Shown: piece after piece, positions 52,540 to 64,000 of the stretch
Position numbering within the stretch: position 1 is the first letter of the stretch
Layout: every line of letters starts with the position of its first letter
Source: Pseudomonas alcaliphila JAB1
GTDB taxonomy: Bacteria > Pseudomonadota > Gammaproteobacteria > Pseudomonadales > Pseudomonadaceae
DNA: 64,000 nucleotides
Assembly (NCBI RefSeq): GCF_001941865.1
Contig: NZ_CP016162.1
Span: 3,905,501 to 3,969,500 of the forward strand
Direction: 5' to 3'
The notes under the pieces: model-generated
Told to the model about the DNA's origin: nothing
What the model saw: only the letters and a program-made list of their open reading frames with translations
Databases searched by the model: none
Translations under genes and position numbers: made by a program

Positions 52540-54408
52540 TCAGATCCACAGCTTCTTGAAGTTACGGCCACCGAAGATCAGGTTGACCAGACCACGGGTG
52601 AACATGATGGCGGTGAACATCGACGTAATGATGCCCAGCGACAGCGTTACCGCGAAGCCCTTCACCGGACCGGTCCCCATGGCGAACAGGATGCCGCCCA
52701 CCAGCAAGGTGGTCAGGTTACTGTCCAGAATCGCCGAATAGGCACGATCGAAGCCCTCGTGCAGGGCACGCTGCACCGGTAGTCCATTGGCCAGCTCCTC
52801 GCGTATCCGCGAGAAAATCAGCACGTTGGCGTCAACCGCCATACCCAGGGTCAGCACGATACCGGCGATACCCGGCAGGGTCAGGGTCGCACCGATCGCC
52901 GACATCAGACCGACCAGCAGCACCAGGTTGAATGCCAGGGCAACGGTCGCCAGCACACCGAAGAAGCGATAGATGGCGATGATGAACAGGGACACGAAGA
53001 TCATCGCCCACTCGGTGGAAGCGATACCCTTGGCAATGTTCTCGGCCCCCAGGCTCGGGCCGATGGTGCGCTCTTCAGCGAAGTACATCGGTGCCGCCAG
53101 GCCACCAGCGCGCAGCAGCAGCGCCAGCTCGGACGACTCGCCCTGGCCGTTCAGGCCGGTGATGCGGAACTGGCTGCCCAGTGGCGACTGAATGGTCGCC
53201 AGGCTGATGATCTTCTTCTCTTCCACGAAGGAAGAAATGGCAACTTCCTGCTCGACGCCGTCGATAGTCTGACGCACGTAGCGGGTGACCGGCTTCTGCT
53301 CGATGAAGATCACCGCCATGCTGCGGCCGACATTGTTGCGGGTGGCGCGGTTCATCAGCTCGCCGCCGTGACCGTCGAGGCGAATGTTCACCTGCGGGCG
53401 ACCGTTCTCGTCAAAACTGGCCTGGGCGTCGGTCACCTGATCGCCAGTGATGATCAGCTCACGCTCCAGCTGTACCGGCGGACGACCTTCCTCACGGAAG
53501 CCGAAGGACTCGGTGGCGCCACGCGGCGCATTGGGGTCGGCCTGCAGACGGAACTCCAGGTTGGCGGTCTTGCCGAGAATACGCTTGGCCTCGGCAGTGT
53601 CCTGCACACCCGGCAGCTCCACCACGATGCGGTTGGCGCCCTGGCGCTGCACCAGCGGCTCGGCCACGCCCAGTTCATTGACGCGATTGCGTACAGTGGT
53701 GAGGTTCTGGCGAATGGAGTACTCACGAATCTCGGCGATCTTCGCCTGAGTCAGCCCCAACTGCAGAATCTGCTGGCCGCTGCGCTCGACAGTGGTCAGC
53801 TCGAAATCGCTGTAATCCTTGCGGATCAGGCGCTGCGCCTTGTCCAGCGTGTCGCTGTCGGCGAAGCCGAGCTGAATCCGGCCATTGCTTTCCGGCATGC
53901 TGCGGTAGCGAATACGCTCCTTGCGCAGCAGGCTCTTGATCTCACCTTCATAGACCTTGCGGCGCACATCCAGCGCCTTGTCCATGTCGACTTCCAGCAG
54001 GAAGTGCACACCACCAGACAGGTCCAGACCGAGCTTCATCGGGCTCGCACCCAGGCTACGCAGCCAGTCGGGGGTGGTTTGCGCCAGGTTCAGCGCCACG
54101 ACGTAATCATCGCCCAGCGCACGGCGGACGATGTCCTTGGCCGGCAACTGGTCATCCTGCTTGGTCAGACGAATCAGGCCACCGCGGCCACGCTCGTCGA
54201 TGCTGGCAGCCTTGACGGCAATACCGGCGTCCTGCAGCGCTTTGCTGGCACGGTCGACATCCGCCTGCTCGATGCTCAGCGCCGAGCTGGCGCCACTGAT
54301 CTGTATGGCAGGATCGTCTGGATAAAGGTTGGGAATGGAGTACACCAGGCCGATTGCCAGAACGGACAAAATCAGCAGGTACTTCCACAGAGGGTATTTA
54401 TTGAGCAT
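52540..54408 (-). CDS. secD: Protein translocase subunit SecD
   Basis: 622 residues. First helix YLLILSVLAIGLVYSIPNLY, a large periplasmic P1 domain (LGLDLSGGVHFLLEVDMDKA, RNRVNELGVAEPLVQRQGAN), and five C-terminal helices with the conserved TLPGIAGIVLTLGMAVDANV and IFSRIREEL segment. Cotranscribed with yajC and secF. Confidence 0.97.
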   Translation of the reverse strand: MLNKYPLWKYLLILSVLAIGLVYSIPNLYPDDPAIQISGASSALSIEQADVDRASKALQDAGIAVKAASIDERGRGGLIRLTKQDDQLPAKDIVRRALGDDYVVALNLAQTTPDWLRSLGASPMKLGLDLSGGVHFLLEVDMDKALDVRRKVYEGEIKSLLRKERIRYRSMPESNGRIQLGFADSDTLDKAQRLIRKDYSDFELTTVERSGQQILQLGLTQAKIAEIREYSIRQNLTTVRNRVNELGVAEPLVQRQGANRIVVELPGVQDTAEAKRILGKTANLEFRLQADPNAPRGATESFGFREEGRPPVQLERELIITGDQVTDAQASFDENGRPQVNIRLDGHGGELMNRATRNNVGRSMAVIFIEQKPVTRYVRQTIDGVEQEVAISSFVEEKKIISLATIQSPLGSQFRITGLNGQGESSELALLLRAGGLAAPMYFAEERTIGPSLGAENIAKGIASTEWAMIFVSLFIIAIYRFFGVLATVALAFNLVLLVGLMSAIGATLTLPGIAGIVLTLGMAVDANVLIFSRIREELANGLPVQRALHEGFDRAYSAILDSNLTTLLVGGILFAMGTGPVKGFAVTLSLGIITSMFTAIMFTRGLVNLIFGGRNFKKLWI

Positions 54409-54475
54409 GAACGAGCCGCCCGCTTATGACGCGGGGCGCTAAAAGCGCCCCGTCGAATGGAAACTAAGAACCGAA

Positions 54476-54805
54476 TCAGATGGCTTTCAGCGTGCCCTTG
54501 GGCAGGGTGGCAGCGATGGCCTGCTTCTGGAATTTCAGCTCGACGGTGTCAGATACCTCGATCACCACGAAATCGTCAGCAACCTTGGACACCTTGCCAG
54601 CGATACCGCCGCTGGTGACCACTTCGTCGCCCTTCTGCAGGCTGCCGAGCAGGTTCTTGTGTTCCTTGGCGCGTTTGGCCTGCGGACGCCAGATCATCAG
54701 ATAGAAGATGACCAGAAAGCCGATCAGGAAAACCCACTCGAAACCGCTGCCGGCAGGGCCAGCAGCCGCGGTGTCAGCGTAAGCGGCGGGGATGAAAAAG
54801 CTCAT
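54476..54805 (-). CDS. yajC: Sec translocon accessory protein YajC
   Basis: 109 residues: one membrane helix (FEWVFLIGFLVIFYLMIWRP) and a cytoplasmic beta domain (LLGSLQKGDEVVTSGGIAGK). Member of the SecDF-YajC complex; 67 bases upstream of secD. Confidence 0.96.
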   Translation of the reverse strand: MSFFIPAAYADTAAAGPAGSGFEWVFLIGFLVIFYLMIWRPQAKRAKEHKNLLGSLQKGDEVVTSGGIAGKVSKVADDFVVIEVSDTVELKFQKQAIAATLPKGTLKAI

Positions 54806-54845
54806 GTATCACTCCTAATGGAAAAGATCTTGAATCGTTCGGGAA

Positions 54846-57025
<2,180 letters not shown>

Positions 57026-57060
57026 GATTCGGAGGGGGTATTTCTGCAGGGTGGCAAAGC

Positions 57061-57849
57061 TTACCGGATTTCCACCAGGCCGACCACGTGAGCCTTAGGC
57101 GCGTACCTAGCGACGATACGCGCCAGGGTGCCATCGACTTGCAGAGAACGAATGGCAGCATTGAATACCTCAAGCCGCCCGGCCAACTGTCGATGCAGGC
57201 GCAGGCGCAGCTGAGAGCGATTGATCGTCGGCCCTTCTTCTACCTGCCAACGTGGTGCCTGCAACTGCGCATCCTCATGCTGAAGATGGCGCCACTCCAG
57301 GCGATCCAGAATACCGGCGTCACTACGCCCCTGCGCCACCAGATAGATCAGCGCTCGGGCATCGGCGCCATCGTTGCGCTGAAAATACTCACTGCCGGCA
57401 TAACCATAACCGCGTACCGTTGTGATCGAGCGTCCCCGCAAATCCTGCAGATGCTGGTAGGGAAAATGTCTGCCCGGCGCGAAGATCAACATTTCTTCGG
57501 TTTCCAGCACCGGCACCGTCCATAGCGATACCGCCCCCTGATCACCATCGCTTCGCCAGCTTTGGTTCACGCAACATTCGATCTGCACTTGCCCCTGACG
57601 GAATAGTTTCTGTGTCCGCAGAGGTGGCAGCGGGTGACTGGCTTGCAGCTCCTCTGGCAATCGCTCATCCAGCGCGAGCATGAACTCGTGGAGAATTCCA
57701 CTGACCCGTTGCTCATCGACAATCCAGTACGGCACCCAGCTCTCATCGGTCACGGCGTAGGTCAGCGTCTTGGCCTGAACAACGGACGTAAATAGCAGAC
57801 CGGCAACAAGTGCTCCGCACAAGACGTTGATCACACCCCCTCCCAACAT
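57061..57849 (-). CDS. Periplasmic solute-binding-like protein (family 3)
   Basis: 262 residues with a signal peptide ([16 protein letters not shown]). The mature part follows the SBP_bac_3 pattern: [20 protein letters not shown] at the N-terminal lobe, [20 protein letters not shown] at the hinge, and [20 protein letters not shown] at the C-terminus. No permease or ATPase gene is adjacent, so an orphan sensor or receptor role is as likely as transport. The ligand is unknown. It lies 35 bases upstream of queA on the same strand. Confidence 0.85.
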   Translation of the reverse strand: MLGGGVINVLCGALVAGLLFTSVVQAKTLTYAVTDESWVPYWIVDEQRVSGILHEFMLALDERLPEELQASHPLPPLRTQKLFRQGQVQIECCVNQSWRSDGDQGAVSLWTVPVLETEEMLIFAPGRHFPYQHLQDLRGRSITTVRGYGYAGSEYFQRNDGADARALIYLVAQGRSDAGILDRLEWRHLQHEDAQLQAPRWQVEEGPTINRSQLRLRLHRQLAGRLEVFNAAIRSLQVDGTLARIVARYAPKAHVVGLVEIR

Positions 57850-57998
57850 TGGTCTGCTCCGGACACTCTATACACGTCGCGCTCAGCGCTCCTGAGGACA
57901 ACGGACGATTCTAGCGGTAACCACGCAATATAAAGCCGTATGCCACTAGCCGCGCCATTGGCCGTTAGTAGATCAACCAATCACTGCGCTAACGCCGA

Positions 57999-58027
57999 TT
58001 GACCGAAGCAAGGTGCGTCCCTATACT
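57999..58027 (+). promoter_or_regulatory. Promoter of tRNA-Leu
   Basis: TTGACC (57999-58004), 17-base spacer, TATACT (58022-58027), 13 bases before the mature tRNA 5' end, with a GC-rich discriminator (GCGCCGCC) as in stringently controlled stable-RNA promoters. Confidence 0.8.
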
Positions 58028-58040
58028 GCGCCGCCATTGT

Positions 58041-58125
58041 GCCCCGGTGGCGGAATCGGTAGACGCGGCGGATTCAAAATCCGTTTTCGAAAGGAGTGGG
58101 AGTTCGAGTCTCCCCCGGGGCACCA
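58041..58125 (+). tRNA. tRNA-Leu (anticodon CAA)
   Basis: 85 bases with encoded CCA. Acceptor GCCCCGG pairs with CCGGGGC; the D arm is GTGGCGGAATCGGTAGACGC. The anticodon stem GCGGA/TCCGT encloses loop TTCAAAA, giving anticodon CAA (decodes UUG). A long variable arm follows (class II), then the T loop GTTCGAGTC. Its 3' end shows no duplicated fragment nearby, so no element is integrated here. Confidence 0.96.
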
Positions 58126-58132
58126 CGATTCG

Positions 58133-58165
58133 AAGCCCGCAAGACATTGGTCTTGCGGGCTTTTT
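58133..58165 (+). terminator. tRNA-Leu terminator
   Basis: AAGCCCGCAAGAC-ATTG-GTCTTGCGGGCTTTTT, a 13-bp perfect stem with a T run eight bases past the tRNA. Confidence 0.9.
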
Positions 58166-58461
58166 CGTATCTGCACGAACAACTCAGACAATTGTTGCAA
58201 GCATGTTGCCGATGAACTTTTTCGGCACCTCGACAAGCCCCGCAAAACCTGGCCGGCGACCTTGCTGGCGGGGGTTGGCAATTGCGCAAAAGTTAGCGTA
58301 GAGTGAAGCAACTGTTTGCATGGGTCGCTGTGAATCGTGACTCTGGTGCAGCAGATCATCTAGATCCGCTACATCCCGCTCGACTTCTATTACTCCTTGC
58401 AACCAGTCTCAGCCCTCTATACTTGGAGGCTGTCATCAACTCTAGTTTCAAGGAAAAAGAC
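58166..58461 (+). promoter_or_regulatory. Upstream region of the cold-shock gene
   Basis: About 296 bases without a protein gene; the open frame through it has no ribosome site and reads as low-complexity hydrophobic sequence. A candidate promoter is TTGCAA (58397-58402) with TATACT (58418-58423), but the spacer is only 15 bases. If transcription starts further upstream the message would have the long 5' leader typical of cold-shock genes. Confidence 0.4.
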
Positions 58462-58674
58462 ATGTCGAATCGTCAGAACGGTACCGTCAAGTGGTTTAAC
58501 GACGAGAAAGGTTTTGGTTTTATCACTCCCGAAAGCGGTCCGGATCTGTTCGTGCACTTCCGCGCGATCGAAGGTAACGGCTTCAAGAGCCTGAAAGAAG
58601 GCCAGAAAGTCAGCTTCGTAGCTGTGCAAGGTCAAAAAGGCATGCAGGCTGACCAGGTTCAAGTCCTGGGCTAA
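58462..58674 (+). CDS. Cold-shock-domain protein (CspA family)
   Basis: 70 residues, [20 protein letters not shown], with RNA-binding motifs RNP1 (KGFGFI) and RNP2 (LFVHF) and the aromatic surface typical of CspA. AAGGAAAAAGAC precedes the ATG. It is a single-stranded nucleic-acid chaperone; whether it is cold-induced or constitutive cannot be told. Confidence 0.96.
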   Translation: MSNRQNGTVKWFNDEKGFGFITPESGPDLFVHFRAIEGNGFKSLKEGQKVSFVAVQGQKGMQADQVQVLG

Positions 58675-58691
58675 TCGCCGCTGCTTTGAAG

Positions 58692-58722
58692 AACCCCTGA
58701 TATCTGTCAGGGGTTTTTTTTG
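58692..58722 (+). terminator. Cold-shock gene terminator
   Basis: AACCCCTGA-TATC-TGTCAGGGGTT followed by TTTTTTT, 18 bases past the stop. Confidence 0.9.
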
Positions 58723-58831
58723 CCTGTCATTCCCGTAGCAGTGCCAGGTTACAGATAGCCCGCGCACATCTTTATATCGACAGCGAAGTCGCGGTTAGAA
58801 TGGCGCGCACTTTCGTCTCAGCGAGCCCATC

Positions 58832-59329
58832 ATGCCGAAACACCAATTACGTCCGCAGGGAGACTTCCCCACTGCGGGGCTGATTCGTCGCCTGGCGGCC
58901 CTCTTCTACGATTTTCTGCTCTGCGTGGCACTGATCATGGTCGTCACCCTGATCTACCAGCAGGGCATTCTGCGCCTGATTCACGGCGGCGATGCACTGA
59001 TGGCCATGTCCGAGGCCGGCGCCCTGGATCATGACCCGATCCTTGCCAGCCTGGTGCTGCTGTCGCTGTTCGCCTTCTTCGCCAAGTTCTGGACGCACAA
59101 TGGCCAGACACTGGGCATGCAGGCCTGGGGGCTGCGCATCCAGAACGCCGATGGCAGCGCCATCGACCTGTGGCAGGCCTTGCTGCGTTTCGTGGTCGCC
59201 ATCGGCTCCTGGCTGTTCGCCGGCCTGGGCTTCCTCTGGCTGCTGTGGGACAAGCAGGGGCGCACCTGGCACGACATCTATTCCGACAGTCGTGTGGTGC
59301 AACTGCCGAAGAATATTCACAAGAAGTAG
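58832..59329 (+). CDS. RDD-family membrane protein
   Basis: 165 residues. RDD signature at the start (GLIRRLAALFYDFLLCVALI) with the Arg and Asp of the family, then helices ILASLVLLSLFAFFAKFW and WLFAGLGFLWLLWDKQGRTW and the typical ending GRTWHDIYSDSRVV. Inner membrane; members have been linked to ion exchange, but this one is uncharacterised. Convergent with lptG across a shared terminator. Confidence 0.88.
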   Translation: MPKHQLRPQGDFPTAGLIRRLAALFYDFLLCVALIMVVTLIYQQGILRLIHGGDALMAMSEAGALDHDPILASLVLLSLFAFFAKFWTHNGQTLGMQAWGLRIQNADGSAIDLWQALLRFVVAIGSWLFAGLGFLWLLWDKQGRTWHDIYSDSRVVQLPKNIHKK

Positions 59330-59343
59330 CCCAGCGCAGATGC

Positions 59344-59373
59344 AAAAAAGCCGGTTCATTGAACCGGCTTTTT
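59344..59373. terminator. Bidirectional terminator between the RDD gene and lptG
   Basis: AAAAAGCCGGTTCA-TTGAACCGGCTTTTT, a near-perfect palindrome with A and T runs at both ends. Confidence 0.9.
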
Positions 59374-59389
59374 CATGCCCCTGATCGCC

Positions 59390-60446
59390 TCAGCCAGCCC
59401 GACGTAGCAGCCACACCCCGGCCAGCGCACAGATGCCGGCCGGCACCAGCACCGCCAGCAGCGGCGAGAAACCAAATACCAGGCTCGATGGGCCGAGCAG
59501 GTCCTGGGCAATACGGAAGATGAAGCCCACCAGCACACCGGTGAATACACGTTGCCCCAGGGTCACCGAGCGCAGCGGGCCGAAGATGAAGGAAATCGCC
59601 ATCAAGACCAGCGCGCCGGTTACTAGCGGCTGCAGGACCTTGGTCCAGAACGCCAGCCAGTAGCGGGCATTGTTCAGGCCCTGCTCACCCAGGTAATGGA
59701 TGTACTGCCACAGCCCGGTCACCGACAGCGCCTCAGGCTCCATCACCACCGTGCCGAGCAGCTCGGGATTGAGTTCGATCTCCCAACGCTCTTCCGGCTG
59801 GTTGACCACTTCGGAGTGGTCTTCATGCAGCACGGTGGTCTGCACGTTGCGCAGCATCCAGTGGTTGTCACGGTATTCGGCGCGACGGGCGAAGCTGGAG
59901 GAAAGCAGGCGACGCTCGTCATCGAAGCGATAACGCGTCACCCCCAGCAGAATGCCATTGGGCTGTACGGCGTTGATATGTACGTATTCCTGCCCCTGAC
60001 GGTGCCACATGCCGCGCTTGGAGCTCTGCGCCGCACCGCCCCCCTGAGCCAGCGCGCGATCCGCCTGGGCCTGGTTCTCGGTCAACGGCGCGACGTATTC
60101 GCCGATCAGAATGCCAGCCAGCATCAGCACCAACATGGGTTTCATCACCGCCCAGACGATGCGCCCGATGGAAACACCCGCCGCACGCATGATGGTCAGT
60201 TCGCTGTTGCTGGCCAACGTACCGAGACCGATCAGACAACCGATCAGCGCCGCCATCGGCAGCATCTCGTAGGCGCGGCGCGGCGCGGTCAGCAATACGT
60301 ACCACAGCGCCTGACCAAGACCGTAATCGCCCTTGTTCAGATCACCCAATTCGTCGATGAAGGCGAACAGCAGTGCCAGGCCGAGAATGATGCCCAGCAC
60401 CGCCAGAATGGCGAAGAACACCTGGGTACCGATGTAGCGATCCAAC

Positions 60447-60454
<8 letters not shown>
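59390..60454 (-). CDS. lptG: LPS export ABC transporter permease LptG
   Basis: 354 residues from MAKLDRYIGTQVFFAILAVL. Six helices in two groups of three around a periplasmic beta-jellyroll (about residues 125-260); LTIMRAAGVSIGRIVWAVMK is the coupling-helix region that contacts LptB. It overlaps lptF by eight bases. Confidence 0.96.
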
Positions 60455-63202
<2,748 letters not shown>

Positions 63203-63209
63203 TGCCCCT

Positions 63210-63234
63210 GTAGCCCGGACGCAGTCCGGGCTAC
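63210..63234. repeat. GTAGCCCGGA palindrome
   Basis: GTAGCCCGGAC-GCA-GTCCGGGCTAC, a perfect palindrome seven bases past pepA, the same class as at 30613 and 30775. It could also fold as a transcript-end hairpin. Confidence 0.75.
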
Positions 63235-63244
63235 GATGGATACC

Positions 63245-63310
63245 GTAGGAGCGAGCTCTGCTCGCGAAGCTTTTGTATTGCCAAGGTTCGCGAGCAGAGC
63301 TCGCTCCTAC
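63245..63310. repeat. Complete BIME (inverted REP pair)
   Basis: GTAGGAGCGAGCTCTGCTCG with AAGCTTTTG spacer sequence and the inverted partner ending AGCTCGCTCCTAC, between pepA and holC. It is the intact relative of the truncated BIME inside the M23 peptidase gene. Confidence 0.85.
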
Positions 63311-63339
63311 GGCCGCCCTTCAATGTCGAAAATCTCCTG

Positions 63340-63759
63340 ATGCCCAGAATCGAGTTCTACGTTCTCTCCTCCAACGACGCCGTGGGCCGCCTGCGTGCGG
63401 CCTGCCAACTGGCGCTCAAGGCCTGGAGCGCCGGCCTGCCGGTGTTCGTTCGCGGTAGCGACGAGGCGCAGTGCGGTGAACTCGACGAACTGCTGTGGAC
63501 GTTCAAAGCCGAACGTTTCGTGCCTCATGATCTGCATCGCGATGCGCCGCTGTCGCCCGTGGTGCTGGGCATCGACGAAGTGCCCAGTGCCGAGCAAGGC
63601 GTGCTGATCAACCTCGGCAGCAGCCTGTCGCCGCATGTCGAGCGCTTTTCCCGCATCATCGAGATCGTCAATCAGCAGCCTGAACTGCTCAACGCCTGTC
63701 GCGAGAATTTCCGTACTTATCGCCAGCGCGGGTATGATCCGCAACGCGTCGAACTTTAG
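63340..63759 (+). CDS. holC: DNA polymerase III chi subunit
   Basis: 139 residues. MPRIEFYVLSSNDAVGRLRA, the DLHRDAPLSPVVLG segment and SRIIEIVNQQPELLNACREN are typical of HolC, which bridges the clamp loader and SSB. Downstream of pepA as in other gammaproteobacteria. Confidence 0.95.
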   Translation: MPRIEFYVLSSNDAVGRLRAACQLALKAWSAGLPVFVRGSDEAQCGELDELLWTFKAERFVPHDLHRDAPLSPVVLGIDEVPSAEQGVLINLGSSLSPHVERFSRIIEIVNQQPELLNACRENFRTYRQRGYDPQRVEL

Positions 63760-63813
63760 TGTCCGTGTACGCTCACAACACAAGTCACTCCAGCCCTTTT
63801 TCTCGCTGCACCG

Positions 63814-64000
63814 ATGATCATGGACACCCCCAAGCCTCCGCAAAAACCTGCTCAACTGCTGCACGACCTGGAGTCGATTCGCGAGCTGCTGGGCGATAAC
63901 GGCAGTGAACCACCGCTGCTGATCGACTCGCTGGACCCGGACAGCATTCCGGTGCTGTCCGATATCGTCAGCGCGCCGCCTGGCCCGCCGCCGCCCTTCC
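63814..64000 (+). CDS. Hypothetical protein downstream of holC, cut by right edge
   Basis: Open frame of 62 codons to the window end. It starts MIMDTPKPPQKPAQLLHDLE (a second ATG is at 63820) and continues with IRELLGDNGSEPPLLIDSLD and a proline-rich VSAPPGPPPPF. Hydrophilic and acidic. A gene of unknown function occupies this position between holC and valS in Pseudomonas. Confidence 0.7.
   Translation, partial: MIMDTPKPPQKPAQLLHDLESIRELLGDNGSEPPLLIDSLDPDSIPVLSDIVSAPPGPPPPF

Noticed and set aside
58041..58125. tRNA-Leu as an occupied integration site
   Set aside because: No duplicated tRNA 3' end, integrase or foreign-looking DNA follows it; the normal terminator and conserved neighbours are present.

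Overview
The window is a stretch of a Pseudomonas (sensu lato) chromosome. It is GC-rich, and its gene order follows the conserved block known from P. aeruginosa: purL-mltF-tadA, guaA-guaB, xseA, leuA, der-bamB-hisS-ispG-rodZ-pilF-rlmN-ndk-isc, cysE-trmJ-suhB, secFD-yajC-tgt-queA, tRNA-Leu, lptFG-pepA-holC. Intergenic spaces carry REP/BIME-type palindromes of several classes typical of pseudomonads. The species cannot be fixed by eye; the P. mendocina/oleovorans side is a weak guess.

Layout. 1-7.9 kb: purL (cut by the left edge), the lytic transglycosylase gene mltF, a small secreted protein, tadA and a Tat-exported multicopper oxidase. 7.9-16.3 kb: an accessory insertion between the multicopper oxidase and guaA, which are near neighbours in P. 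aeruginosa. It holds a frameshifted two-helix membrane gene, a TonB siderophore receptor, a decayed secreted-protein gene, an 80-bp displaced copy of the guaA 3' end, and one very large gene (about 1,541-1,552 codons). That gene joins a PD-(D/E)XK-like nuclease domain to a STAND-type P-loop NTPase and a long helical C-terminus. This is the architecture of Avs-type antiphage sensors, and it is the best candidate in the window for a new or little-described system. 16.3-28.6 kb: guaA, guaB, a second Fur-type TonB receptor, a zinc-ribbon protein, a PACE efflux pump with divergent LysR regulator, xseA, an M23 peptidase whose 5' end is built from a BIME, a YbdG-like mechanosensitive channel and a GST. 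28.6-33.3 kb: leuA, a small membrane protein, and an omega-amidase/aminotransferase pair that fits 2-oxo acid repair and methionine salvage. 33.4-49.9 kb: an almost unbroken minus-strand run: der, bamB, a YfgM-like protein, hisS, ispG, rodZ, pilF, rlmN, ndk, the complete isc iron-sulfur operon behind an IscR-type operator, cysE and trmJ. 50-64 kb: suhB, a glycine-zipper protein, secF-secD-yajC-tgt-queA, a solute-binding-like protein, tRNA-Leu(CAA), a cold-shock gene, an RDD protein, lptG-lptF, pepA, holC and a gene cut by the right edge.

How the genes work together. Most of the window is housekeeping: purine synthesis (purL, guaA, guaB), tRNA modification and charging (tadA, trmJ, tgt, queA, rlmN, hisS), Fe-S assembly serving several of these enzymes (isc feeding IspG and RlmN), envelope biogenesis (bamB, secDF, lptFG, mltF, rodZ, pilF), and DNA replication and repair (xseA, holC). 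The accessory part is the islet at the 3' end of guaA, a known integration hotspot. It is bounded by an imperfect 80-bp direct repeat and carries essentially one gene and no visible integrase.

A second unexplained structure is a pair of ~140-bp intergenic elements (17.98-18.12 kb and 26.41-26.55 kb). Each folds into three nested stems. The loop sequences are conserved between the copies, while the stem sequences differ but stay self-complementary.
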